64,000 nucleotides of DNA from Odiellus spinosus (Eukaryota; Arthropoda; Arachnida; Opiliones; Phalangiidae), in the NCBI GenBank assembly GCA_963920705.1, contig OY987233.1, forward strand, positions 6,190,001 through 6,254,000, read 5' to 3'. Positions within the stretch are counted from its first letter, which is position 1. Each line of letters begins with the position of its first letter. Positions 12,378-24,018 of this stretch are shown here, in pieces. Below the pieces are notes generated by a model, which saw only the letters and a list, made by a program, of their open reading frames with translations, was not told the origin of the DNA and ran no database searches. The position numbers and the translations under genes are program-made.

Positions 12378-13088
12378 GCATCAAACGCAGGCATATATTT
12401 CTTTTAATGTTAGGACATAATCAAATGGTAAAATTGTATCCAATCGCCAAGCCTTACTTAAAAAACCGCAGAATTTTAATAATATCCCAACATCCCTTTA
12501 TTTATTCAATCGTCGAATAATACGTTATATTTTCTTTAAAATTATATTCCCTCATATCCGATATTTTTTGTTTAAATTTTGTCGATATATATTTTTTTAT
12601 TTTACCCGCGAGCTGGTTTTAAAAACCCCAAAAACTAGAAGGAGGTCGGGAGCATTTTGGGAATTGAGTTTTTGAAATTATTCAGATAACATGGTGGATT
12701 GGAAAGAGCCTGCATGGGTGCTGGGATATTTTGGCTTCAAAATGACTTTTATTATCAGTGGTGCGTGAAGAAATCATTGATCCACGGAAAAGAGAAATTA
12801 AAATACCCGTGAGAAGTATTATTGGCCTGCTATGCCCGTGATAAACGAATTTACACACAAGCCCATACTCACTCCAACCCCCTTCATATTGCTATAGATT
12901 TTAACACCAACAAAACTTCTCAGGTTTTTGGTTGTTTTATTCTGCGGTAATCAAAATATCTTTGATTTCCACTTATCGAGATCGGTAATTTCAAGTTTAG
13001 CTCCAGTCTCAGTGTCTACTGCGCGCCAGGTTGGGGAAATGACCGTTAACTGACCCCCACTAAATAGCGATGGTTTTGGACTAATACG
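12378..13088. other. No gene or element recognised
   Basis: AT-rich sequence. The part around 12640-13070 has no similarity to the other repeats in the window that I can see. Confidence 0.4.
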
Positions 13089-13250
13089 TTTTTTTTTATC
13101 GATTCCTTATAGTTTAAATAGGTCTAATCCACAAGTAAAAAAAATGCAAGCCAGTATTAAACTAGAAATATATATTGAAACGTATCCGGAAAATAGGCTT
13201 AGTTGGATTCATGGAGATCCTGAATTTCTTCGCTTTGAAGGGTCAGCGAC
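13089..13250 (+). mobile_element. Left arm of a family A element, ending at a satellite
   Basis: The arm runs from TTTTTATCGATTCCTTATAG through AATAGGCTTAGTTGGATTCA to GGGTCAGCGAC. The next base begins the 24-bp satellite, so the right arm has been lost or replaced. Confidence 0.85.
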
Positions 13251-13584
13251 TAAGCCTAATTTCAAACAGTCGATTAAGCCTAATTTCAAACAGTCGATTA
13301 AGCCTAATTTCAAACAGTCGATTAAGCCTAATTTCAAACAGTCGATTAAGCCTAATTTCAAACAGTCGATTAAGCCTAATTTCAAACAGTCGATTAAGCC
13401 TAATTTCAAACAGTCGATTAAGCCTAATTTCAAACAGTCGATTAAGCCTAATTTCAAACAGTCGATTAAGCCTAATTTCAAACAGTCGATTAAGCCTAAT
13501 TTCAAACAGTCGATTAAGCCTAATTTCAAACGCCGATTAAGCCTAATTGCAAACGTCGATTAATCCTAATTTCAAACGCCGATC
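13251..13584. repeat. 24-bp satellite (TAAGCCTAATTTCAAACAGT-CGAT), ~12 units
   Basis: About 11.5 near-identical 24-bp units are followed by three shorter units ending AAACGCCGAT or AAACGTCGAT. It abuts the broken family A arm. Open frames in three registers cross it because 24 is divisible by three. Confidence 0.95.
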
Positions 13585-13780
13585 AAGAAGGATCAGACAA
13601 GGAGAGGAAAAGTAGGGCTGCGTTGAGTTAGAGAGAGAAGAGCCAACCTCCCACTCGGGTGGAAAGGGGGATAGGAAATTCTCGAGGTAAACTGTGGTCA
13701 CTAGCGTCGTTGGCTACTACGAAGCTGATAAAGGATCCGTTTTACCCACGTGACAACATTTTACCACGAAACGTCTCTAC
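13585..13780. other. Spacer between two related satellite arrays
   Basis: About 196 bp of unique, GC-richer sequence separates the 24-bp array from the 23-bp array. Confidence 0.6.
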
Positions 13781-14671
13781 CAAACGTCGATTAAGCCTAA
13801 TTTCAAACGTCGATTAAGCCTAATTTCAAACGTCGATTAAGCCTAATTTCAAACGTCGATTAAGCCTAATTTCAAACGTCGATTAAGCCTAATTTCAAAC
13901 GTCGATTAAGCCTAATTTCAAACGTCGATTAAGCCTAATTTCAAACGTCGATTAAGCCTAATTTCAAACGTCGATTAAGCCTAATTTCAAACGTCGATTA
14001 AGCCTAATTTCAAACGTCGATTAAGCCTAATTTCAAACGTCGATTAAGCCTAATTTCAAACGTCGATTAAGCCTAATTTCAAACGTCGATTAAGCCTAAT
14101 TTCAAACGTCGATTAAGCCTAATTTCAAACGTCGATTAAGCCTAATTTCAAACGTCGATTAAGCCTAATTTCAAACGTCGATTAAGCCTAATTTCAAACG
14201 TCGATTAAGCCTAATTTCAAACGTCGATTAAGCCTAATTTCAAACGTCGATTAAGCCTAATTTCAAACGTCGATTAAGCCTAATTTCAAACGTCGATTAA
14301 GCCTAATTTCAAACGTCGATTAAGCCTAATTTCAAACGTCGATTAAGCCTAATTTCAAACGTCGATTAAGCCTAATTTCAAACGTCGATTAAGCCTAATT
14401 TCAAACGTCGATTAAGCCTAATTTCAAACGTCGATTAAGCCTAATTTCAAACGTCGATTAAGCCTAATTTCAAACGTCGATTAAGCCTAATTTCAAACGT
14501 CGATTAAGCCTAATTTCAAACGTCGATTAAGCCTAATTTCAAACGTCGATTAAGCCTAATTTCAAACGTCGATTAAGCCTAATTTCAAACGTCGATTAAG
14601 CCTAATTTCAAACGTCGATTAAGCCTAATTTCAAACGTCGATTAAGCCTAATTAAAAACGTCGATTAAGCC
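13781..14671. repeat. 23-bp satellite (AAACGTCGATTAAGCCTAAT-TTC), ~39 units
   Basis: Units are nearly identical until the last, which reads AATTAAAAACG. The unit equals the 24-bp unit at 13251 with CAGTCG replaced by CGTCG. Each unit has two CpG sites. Confidence 0.95.
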
Positions 14672-15388
14672 AGGTTTAAAATAGTTTAAAATAAGTGTTT
14701 TATGTTGTCTGGTTTATCTTGTTCGATATCGTAGCGGGTTGGCTTTTGGGATATTCGTTCTTCAGGCCCTATTGGACATCTGACAAAGAGAGATAAGAAC
14801 GAAGCCCACTGCGCCAACTAGTAGGAACTAGAAGGAATGCAAGAGATGATGGCGCTTGGCGACCTGTTACCGGAACATATCCCATCCAATACACCTTGAA
14901 ACTAATTGATAAGCGAACGTTTCCAAGCAATACGCCAAATATCCCATCACCCATATTCCAAAATTCAACAAGTTCCCATTTGTAGCCATTAACGATGAAC
15001 AAATGATTCAAATTAAATAACATAAACTTTCAGTTACCTGACATCAGAAGAGTATGTTACACGTCAGATTGCTACTAGGACCGTCGTTGAAATACTGAAT
15101 TGCTGACATCACACTTGTTGTATAAATTCACCAAGGCTTTAAAACATCACTTCCATTTACAGTGCAGAGCGTAACAACTTCCAACTTTACCCGAATAAAA
15201 ATTGAACAAGAATGAATGGTTCACTGTGGGTGGAAAAAAATTGGGTTCTTAAAAAACGATCTCTGAGATGTGTTAAAAACATGAACTCTGACCCTAACGT
15301 AACGACTTACAACTTGACCAGAATAAAATTTTAACGTGAGTGCATGGTTCAAAAAAAAAAAAAAAAATTGGTGTTCTTAAAAAACGTT
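14672..15388. other. No gene seen; short diverged duplication
   Basis: About 90 bp at 15168-15260 (GTAACAACTTCCAACTTTAC to GGGTTCTTAAAAAACG) recurs, diverged, at 15297-15390. No other feature is recognised. Confidence 0.4.
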
Positions 15389-15714
15389 TTCTGATACGTT
15401 CGGATAAAAAAATTCAAAGTTTGTTTTCATGAAAAATAATGAATAAAAAGATTATTTAAAATCTTAGTTTCGTTGTTTTATTTATATTGTTCGAATTAAA
15501 TATCAATTTCAAATATTTTTCTTGTATTTTAGTCTAATTCTAGAAACGTGAGGTTTCTTATCCGTCGCTATCCGTTTGAAAACGAGTAATTTGTACGTAG
15601 AACAATAATACGAATATAGAAATTTCATTTTTTAGTTACAAACAATTTATCCGAAAATAAAATATCTGAAAATATACTAATAATATACGATAATGGATAT
15701 CCGATTCCGAGCTC
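15389..15714 (+). repeat. Family R element, partial
   Basis: From ACGTTCGGATAAAAA to GGATATCCGATTCCGAGCTC the sequence follows the elements at 31389, 51587 (inverted) and 56424 (inverted). One terminus (GAGCTC) remains. Confidence 0.7.
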
Positions 15715-16415
15715 CAGCAGGTAATTATTTTTTAGCCAATAACAATTGCTCGTGTTAATTTTTCTTTAAACTGCGAAATGCAAGTTATGATTATATTATT
15801 TAAACGTAAAATGTTTACGTCTACGCTCTAGTTCTGGTCTTTATTTAAAAAATCTATCACCTTTTGGAATTTACAATCCCTATAGACCCTTAACCCAAGA
15901 TAACAATTTAATAAAGATTAAAATAAAAATGGAAAACCCACTCAATCAGAATGTTTTTCGATTTCAAATAAAATATGGAGTCTCTGACGAAAAATATTGA
16001 ATGAATTTTCGAACTATCAGCGTTTAGAATTTTCGCCATAAAACGACTGAACGAGTTTTTCGAAGTTTTTGCTTTTTCTATCAACCATGCAGGGGCGGTT
16101 GCCCACCCTATCGAGTGTTCAAGTTTAGGTAGGGTCTGCTAGAGAGAAATACTTTCGCGCCAAAAAAAAAATACAATCTTGTATTGGGCAACTCGAAAAT
16201 AACATTCATAATAGTTGGGAATTCGTTTTTTTCCATCGATATTGAACACATTTTTTGCGCGTTTTCTTTGGAATTTCATTTCGGATTGACTTTGTTGCGC
16301 TTCCAGAAATATTGATTTCATATATACGAGAACGACCGGTAGCTCGTCCCTATCTGGGGTAAGTTTCATCGGGTGCGAACGATGGGGCTAATATCACTAA
16401 TTTAAAACGCTACAC
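15715..16415. other. No gene or element recognised
   Basis: AT-rich sequence between a family R remnant and the 27-bp satellite. Minus-strand open frame 16139-16369 has no recognisable content. Confidence 0.4.
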
Positions 16416-17364
16416 GATTAAGCCTAACTTCAAACGCGTCGCGATTAAGCCTAACTTCAAACGCGTCGCGATTAAGCCTAACTTCAAACGCGTCGCGATT
16501 AAGCCAAATTTCAAACGCGTCGCGATTAAGCCAAATTTCAAACGCGTCGCGATTAAGCCAAATTTCAAACGCGTCGCGATTAAGCCAAATTTCAAACGCG
16601 TCGCGATTAAGCCAAATTTCAAACGCGTCGCGATTAAGCCAAATTTCAAACGCGTCGCGATTAAGCCAAATTTCAAACGCGTCGCGATTAAGCCAAATTT
16701 CAAACGCGTCGCGATTAAGCCAAATTTCAAACGCGTCGCGATTAAGCCTAATTTCAAACGCGTCGCGATTAAGCCAAATTTCAAACGCGTCGCGATTAAG
16801 CCAAATTTCAAACGCGTCGCGATTAAGCCAAATTTCAAACGCGTCGCGATTAAGCCAAATTTCAAACGCGTCGCGATTAAGCCAAATTTCAAACGCGTCG
16901 CGATTAAGCCAAATTTCAAACGCGTCGCGATTAAGCCAAATTTCAAACGCGTCGCGATTAAGCCAAATTTCAAACGCGTCGCGATTAAGCCAAATTTCAA
17001 ACGCGTCGCGATTAAGCCAAATTTCAAACGCGTCGCGATTAAGCCAAATTTCAAACGCGTCGCGATTAAGCCAAATTTCAAACGCGTCGCGATTAAGCCA
17101 AATTTCAAACGCGTCGCGATTAAACCAAATTTCAAACTCGTCGCGATTAAACCAAATTTCAAACGCGTCGCGATTAAGCCAAATTTCAAACGCGTCGCGA
17201 TTAAGCCAAATTTCAAACGCGTCGCGATTAAGCCAAATTTCAAACGTGCCGATATTAAGCCTAATTTTAAACTCGGCGATTAAGCCTAATTTTAAACTCG
17301 GCGATTAAGCCTAATTTCAAACGCATCGATTAAGCTTAATTTCAAACACGTCGCGAATAAGCCT
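16416..17364. repeat. 27-bp satellite (AAGCCAAATTTCAAACGCGT-CGCGATT), ~35 units
   Basis: The first three units read AAGCCTAACTTC and most others AAGCCAAATTTC; the last few are degenerate. The core is that of the 23- and 24-bp arrays, but with ACGCGTCGCGA in place of ACGTCGA, giving four CpG per unit in an AT-rich region. A 277-codon minus frame through it is an artefact of the period. Confidence 0.95.
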
Positions 17365-17429
17365 TACAAGATTATATCGTTTTTGGCGATGTTTAGCAAA
17401 GACAGAACTGGAAGGAAAATTTTACGAAC

Positions 17430-17778
17430 AAATTAAACTTTGAAATAAATTTAAAACTTACCCGGAAAATAGGCTTAGCGGGATTTATGGAGATCCTGAT
17501 TTCCTCGCGTATATGATCTAACGACCACTCGAACGCGATTGTAAGTCTCGTGAAGATCTCGCTTGAACGACGGGCCTTCGCTCATTGGTCGCTAGATCTT
17601 ACACTGAGGCAATTTAGGATCTCCATGAATCCCGCTAAGCCTATTTTCCGGGTAAGTTTTTAATTTATTTCTAGTTTAACATTTGTTTTGTAAACTTTTT
17701 ACTGGTGGATTAGGGCCTATTTAAACGATAAGGAATTGATAAAATATGACTTGTTATTAGGTTACATTCTCCCTTTAA
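17430..17778. mobile_element. Family A element, left end missing
   Basis: It enters at AAATTTAAAACTTACCCGG, passes the centre, and has a complete right arm ending TTACATTCTCCCT-TTAA (TTAA at 17775-17778). The missing left end faces the 27-bp satellite about 65 bp away. Confidence 0.88.
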
Positions 17779-18309
17779 ATTTAAGCGGCTGAGCCTTACC
17801 TATTTTCTAAAACTTTGCAGACACGCGCAGTAGGTTTTGTTAGTTACTATTTTAGCCTAAACAGTTTGCCACTAGAAGACGCTAGTAAAAACCTACAGTG
17901 GCTTTCTTTTTGACTGTCTATTTTCATGGTTTGACCGTCAACCATTACCCGAGTAAACGTACCATGGTATGTTTGTCCGCATCTTTTTATATAACGTTTT
18001 GCAAAAGGATTTTCGGGAAATCTCTTGGAGAGTTTTTACACTTTGAAAAAGTCAATACTATATAGAATACGTGTGGCATTGGACGTCTATAAGAAATAAG
18101 ATATTGAAGCGGCAAAATTCGGATTCCAAGAGATGGAGAGAGAGAGAGATTGCTCTGTAATAACATTCCCAACGCGTGCACTAAAGAAAAGTTTGGATAA
18201 CAAACGTTTCTAGGAACTGCTGCTAGCTGGTGTCCCGTAACCGGACATTTTTGATGCTTGAAAACCAGCCCTCGTGTAATTATTTTTCGGAATGTCATTA
18301 AAAGGATAC
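17779..18309. other. No gene or element recognised
   Basis: A 119-codon minus frame (17987-18346) runs through here and into the next transposon; I do not recognise its content and regard it as chance. Confidence 0.4.
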
Positions 18310-18679
18310 TTAAAGGGAGTGTGCAATATAAAAATCGATTCCTCATCGATTAAATAGGCTTATCCAACATTAAATGTTTTTACAACCAATTAAGTATTAA
18401 AATAGTGCTTAGATGGATTCATGTATATCCTAAATGTCTTCGTATTGAAGCGTCAGGGACCAATGAGCAAAGAACCTTCGTTAAGGCGAGATATCCATGA
18501 GACTTCCAATAACATTAGATTGGTCGCTAACTCATTAATTTGAAGAAATTCTGGATCTCCATCAATCAAGCTAAGCCTATTATCCGTGTATGTTTTAAAA
18601 TTATTTCTAGTTTAATATTGGGTTTTACTGGTGGATTAGGCTTAAATAAGTACCTTGTTAGGTTGCATTCTCCCTTTAA
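18310..18679. mobile_element. Family A foldback element, complete but diverged
   Basis: TTAA at 18310-18313 and 18676-18679 bracket AGGGAGTGTGCAATA and GGTTGCATTCTCCCT. Arms are visibly diverged and some inner blocks are shortened, which suggests an older insertion than the one at 11935. Confidence 0.9.
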
Positions 18680-19740
18680 AACTCACTAATCACGAAATTA
18701 TACTCCATAGCGGGTGAATTAACAAAACGCTATGATTGGTCAAAGAGTATAATCTCAAATTTTCAAAATAAATATTAAAATTTAAAAATTCAGGAGCAAT
18801 TTTTCAGTAATTTGTAACTTTAATTTCGACTTAAACAGGTTAAAACGATACTGAGAGCGAAGCAAAGCTTTGTTTATCTCTTTGTCAAGAAGTTACATAG
18901 ATTTCGAGCAGCCTTAACTTCGTACACGTTATCAACTGGAGGTGGAATCTACAATAGATCATATCAAGCACGGGAAAATGTGTTTTTGGTCGCTCGATAA
19001 AACTTGGAAACTTTACTACATCTCACGTTTTTAATACGGTAAGATGTTTACTTTATATATAGCTAAGGCGAACGCTAGTCTGTCATTGGAGGAAGTCTAA
19101 GAGGAATGGACGAATCAGAGTTATTATATAGTGAAAATAAACATCGGCTTTAAAAGTTTCAATCATAAGATGACTGTCAAATTTTTTTAAATTGTTACCG
19201 AGGCATGCTTTTAAGATAAACAAGAACGCTAAAACATTGCATGATGGTACCGACTAAAGTTTCCTTCACCCTGAAGTACTTAGTGATTCCTTTTAAACTT
19301 ACTCCAAGATCTATGACTGTGCTACTCATTCTCAACTACTTTTGCCCCGCGGTACAAAAACTCAAAACTTTCAACTTCTTTTTCTAGTTGGAAAGGCCGT
19401 CCTAATAGCGACGTATAGCGAACACGCAGGCTGCCAAAAGAGAAAGCGAAAATTCTTGACTTTTTTTAGATACTGGTATGCCTAGCTCCTACGTGCGGTA
19501 GCTTAGATACTAAAGCCCGCACAGAATTAAAAATAAGAAATGTTTCATTGATTAAAAAAAAAAAAGGAGGAATGCGTCATGTCTCACCGAACAATATCAT
19601 GCTGGTGGGTCCTTAATTGAATGGAAACATTTTCCCGCACTTTATATCACTAGTCGAGTCTTGTAAGATGCAGGACTTAACACTTGAACTAAAACAATAA
19701 CTTGAAGGTGCGCAAAAGACGTTTAGAAGTTACCAAATAA
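18680..19740. other. No gene or element recognised
   Basis: About 1 kb of mixed-composition sequence leads into the 28-bp satellite. No supported open frame. Confidence 0.4.
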
Positions 19741-22700
19741 ATTGGGTCCTCTGAAGTTAACCCGAAAGATTGGGTCCTCGGAAAATAACCCGAGAGATTG
19801 GGTCCTCGGAAGTTAACCCGAGAGATTGGGTCCTCGGAAGTTAACCCGAGAGATTGGGTCCTCGGAAGTTAACCCGAGAGATTGGGTCCTCGGAAGTTAA
19901 CCCGAGAGATTGGGTCCTCGGAAGTTAACCCGAGAGATTGGGTCCTCGGAAGTTAACCCGAGAGATTGGGTCCTCGGAAGTTAACCCGAGAGATTGGGTC
20001 CTCGGAAGTTAACCCGAGAGATTGGGTCCTCGGAAGTTAACCCGAGAGATTGGGTCCTCGGAAGTTAACCCGAGAGATTGGGTCCTCGGAAGTTAACCCG
20101 AGAGATTGGGTCCTCGGAAGTTAACCCGAGAGATTGGGTCCTCGGAAGTTAACCCGAGAGATTGGGTCCTCGGAAGTTAACCCGAGAGATTGGGTCCTCG
20201 GAAGTTAACCCGAGAGATTGGGTCCTCGGAAGTTAACCCGAGAGATTGGGTCCTCGGAAGTTAACCCGAGAGATTGGGTCCTCGGAAGTTAACCCGAGAG
20301 ATTGGGTCCTCGGAAGTTAACCCGAGAGATTGGGTCCTCGGAAGTTAACCCGAGAGATTGGGTCCTCGGAAGTTAACCCGAGAGATTGGGTCCTCGGAAG
20401 TTAACCCGAGAGATTGGGTCCTCGGAAGTTAACCCGAGAGATTGGGTCCTCGGAAGTTAACCCGAGAGATTGGGTCCTCGGAAGTTAACCCGAGAGATTG
20501 GGTCCTCGGAAGTTAACCCGAGAGATTGGGTCCTCGGAAGTTAACCCGAGAGATTGGGTCCTCGGAAGTTAACCCGAGAGATTGGGTCCTCGGAAGTTAA
20601 CCCGAGAGATTGGGTCCTCGGAAGTTAACCCGAGAGATTGGGTCCTCGGAAGTTAACCCGAGAGATTGGGTCCTCGGAAGTTAACCCGAGAGATTGGGTC
20701 CTCGGAAGTTAACCCGAGAGATTGGGTCCTCGGAAGTTAACCCGAGAGATTGGGTCCTCGGAAGTTAACCCGAGAGATTGGGTCCTCGGAAGTTAACCCG
20801 AGAGATTGGGTCCTCGGAAGTTAACCCGAGAGATTGGGTCCTCGGAAGTTAACCCGAGAGATTGGGTCCTCGGAAGTTAACCCGAGAGATTGGGTCCTCG
20901 GAAGTTAACCCGAGAGATTGGGTCCTCGGAAGTTAACCCGAGAGATTGGGTCCTCGGAAGTTAACCCGAGAGATTGGGTCCTCGGAAGTTAACCCGAGAG
21001 ATTGGGTCCTCGGAAGTTAACCCGAGAGATTGGGTCCTCGGAAGTTAACCCGAGAGATTGGGTCCTCGGAAGTTAACCCGAGAGATTGGGTCCTCGGAAG
21101 TTAACCCGAGAGATTGGGTCCTCGGAAGTTAACCCGAGAGATTGGGTCCTCGGAAGTTAACCCGAGAGATTGGGTCCTCGGAAGTTAACCCGAGAGATTG
21201 GGTCCTCGGAAGTTAACCCGAGAGATTGGGTCCTCGGAAGTTAACCCGAGAGATTGGGTCCTCGGAAGTTAACCCGAGAGATTGGGTCCTCGGAAGTTAA
21301 CCCGAGAGATTGGGTCCTCGGAAGTTAACCCGAGAGATTGGGTCCTCGGAAGTTAACCCGAGAGATTGGGTCCTCGGAAGTTAACCCGAGAGATTGGGTC
21401 CTCGGAAGTTAACCCGAGAGATTGGGTCCTCGGAAGTTAACCCGAGAGATTGGGTCCTCGGAAGTTAACCCGAGAGATTGGGTCCTCGGAAGTTAACCCG
21501 AGAGATTGGGTCCTCGGAAGTTAACCCGAGAGATTGGGTCCTCGGAAGTTAACCCGAGAGATTGGGTCCTCGGAAGTTAACCCGAGAGATTGGGTCCTCG
21601 GAAGTTAACCCGAGAGATTGGGTCCTCGGAAGTTAACCCGAGAGATTGGGTCCTCGGAAGTTAACCCGAGAGATTGGGTCCTCGGAAGTTAACCCGAGAG
21701 ATTGGGTCCTCGGAAGTTAACCCGAGAGATTGGGTCCTCGGAAGTTAACCCGAGAGATTGGGTCCTCGGAAGTTAACCCGAGAGATTGGGTCCTCGGAAG
21801 TTAACCCGAGAGATTGGGTCCTCGGAAGTTAACCCGAGAGATTGGGTCCTCGGAAGTTAACCCGAGAGATTGGGTCCTCGGAAGTTAACCCGAGAGATTG
21901 GGTCCTCGGAAGTTAACCCGAGAGATTGGGTCCTCGGAAGTTAACCCGAGAGATTGGGTCCTCGGAAGTTAACCCGAGAGATTGGGTCCTCGGAAGTTAA
22001 CCCGAGAGATTGGGTCCTCGGAAGTTAACCCGAGAGATTGGGTCCTCGGAAGTTAACCCGAGAGATTGGGTCCTCGGAAGTTAACCCGAGAGATTGGGTC
22101 CTCGGAAGTTAACCCGAGAGATTGGGTCCTCGGAAGTTAACCCGAGAGATTGGGTCCTCGGAAGTTAACCCGAGAGATTGGGTCCTCGGAAGTTAACCCG
22201 AGAGATTGGGTCCTCGGAAGTTAACCCGAGAGATTGGGTCCTCGGAAGTTAACCCGAGAGATTGGGTCCTCGGAAGTTAACCCGAGAGATTGGGTCCTCG
22301 GAAGTTAACCCGAGAGATTGGGTCCTCGGAAGTTAACCCGAGAGATTGGGTCCTCGGAAGTTAACCCGAGAGATTGGGTCCTCGGAAGTTAACCCGAGAG
22401 ATTGGGTCCTCGGAAGTTAACCCGAGAGATTGGGTCCTCGGAAGTTAACCCGAGAGATTGGGTCCTCGGAAGTTAACCCGAGAGATTGGGTCCTCGGAAG
22501 TTAACCCGAGAGATTGGGTCCTCGGAAGTTAACCCGAGAGATTGGGTCCTCGGAAGTTAACCCGAGAGATTGGGTCCTCGGAAGTTAACCCGAGAGATTG
22601 GGTCCTCGGAAGTTAACCCGAGAGATTGGGTCCTCGGAAGTTAACCCGAGAGATTGGGTCCTCGGAAGTTAACCCGAGAGATTGGGTCCTCGGAAGTTAA

Positions 22701-22828
22701 CCCGAGAGATTGGGTCCTCGGAAGTTAACCCGAGAGATTGGGTCCTCGGAAGTTAACCCGAGAGATTGGGTCCTCGGAAGTTAACCCGAGAGATTGGGTC
22801 CTCGGAAGTTAACCCGAGAGATTGGGTC
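19741..22828. repeat. 28-bp satellite with hairpin-forming unit, ~110 units
   Basis: The unit is ATTGGGTCCTCGGAAGTTAA plus CCCGAGAG. Only the first two units and the truncated last one differ by eye; the rest are identical. Within each unit CTCGG and CCGAG can pair around a GTTAAC palindrome. Unlike its surroundings the unit is about half G+C. Confidence 0.97.
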
Positions 22829-23689
22829 TTTAAGTTATCAAAGATAATCGCTATAGTCTGATATGTTAGGTTAGAATTAGAAGATTAAAATTAACGTTTA
22901 TCACACGTTCAACATCAGTGTAAATTATCAGTCTTGATTACTGAGATTCCTAATTTACTTCCCAAGTGGCAGAAATGAGTAAATGTTGCCATTATTTTGA
23001 GCACATAAACAATAACCTCACAATTTGTTTTAAAAATTTCTAATCCCATCTAATCTTAACTCTAAACAAGATTATTTATACGATATCCCGCTTAAATTGT
23101 TTACCACGAAGTTCTTAACGTATATATAGTTAGAAAAACTAAAGATATAGTGTTGCTAGTCCGTGTAAACAGGCCACTTTTGGGAGGAAAAAAAAAGAAA
23201 AACGGTGATATAGGAGAGATAGTATTGATTTATTTGGTTAGAAATAAAGACCGGTTGCTCCCTTATTTCGACGTTTCTTCTCCTCCCGTGACTACGCGGG
23301 AACTGTCATTGGTCGGGCTTCGAATTCCATTCAATCTCGACCCACAAAATATCTAATAGCATGTCCTAAAGGAACGTTGTCCTTGTCCTAAAAGGAACTT
23401 CGTTGTTCGTCAAATCAATTAACTCGGTAGTCTTGGACGTAGCTAAGTTCCTAGATACTCCAAAGACATTCCAAACTCTTACGATAAGATTCAACTGGAA
23501 ATTTCAGCACGTTTGTACGTACCTTAACTCTTAGCAATTAGTGTAGCCCGCTCTTCTATTATCTTCTACTGGTATTAGCATAAGTAAATGTTTCAGTTCG
23601 AAATTTATCAATATTTACCACGCAAAATCAATAAACGTGAGTTTTAAAATTATTCAAAATTTCATAAAGAGTTCAGTGGTCAAGCACCA
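22829..23689. other. No gene or element recognised
   Basis: Unique AT-rich sequence after the satellite. A 68-codon plus frame at 23150-23356 has no recognisable content. Confidence 0.4.
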
Positions 23690-24018
23690 TTAAAGGGAGA
23701 ATGCAACCTAACAAAAAGTTATTTTTTATCGATTCCTTCTCGTTTAAATAGACATAATCCACCAGCACCCGGAAAATAGGCTTAGCTGCATTCATGGAGA
23801 TCCTGAATTTCTTCGTATCTGATGGAGATCTCGCCTTAAAGACGGACCTTTGCTCATTGGTCGATGACAAATCAATGCGAAGAAATTCAGGACGCCTATT
23901 TTCTATATAAGTTTTAAATTGATTTCTAGTTTAATATTTATTTTTTACTGTTGGATTAGGCCTAATTAAACGATAAGGAGTCGATAAAACCACTTATTAC
24001 TTTGCATTCTCCCTTTAA
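23690..24018. mobile_element. Family A foldback element, complete, short (329 bp)
   Basis: TTAA ends at 23690-23693 and 24015-24018 flank AGGGAGAATGCAACCTAA and TTTGCATTCTCCCT. The block between AATCCACCAG and ACCCGGAAAATAGG is deleted in the left arm, so it is shorter than the 443-bp copy. Confidence 0.92.

Noticed and set aside
13144..17243. Repetitive open frames through the 24-bp and 27-bp satellites (both strands)
   Set aside because: Same cause: the period is a multiple of three. Several frames are open at once, which argues against coding.
2330..22828. CRISPR-like reading of the short regular repeats
   Set aside because: The units are directly contiguous with no unique spacers, and the context is an animal genome.
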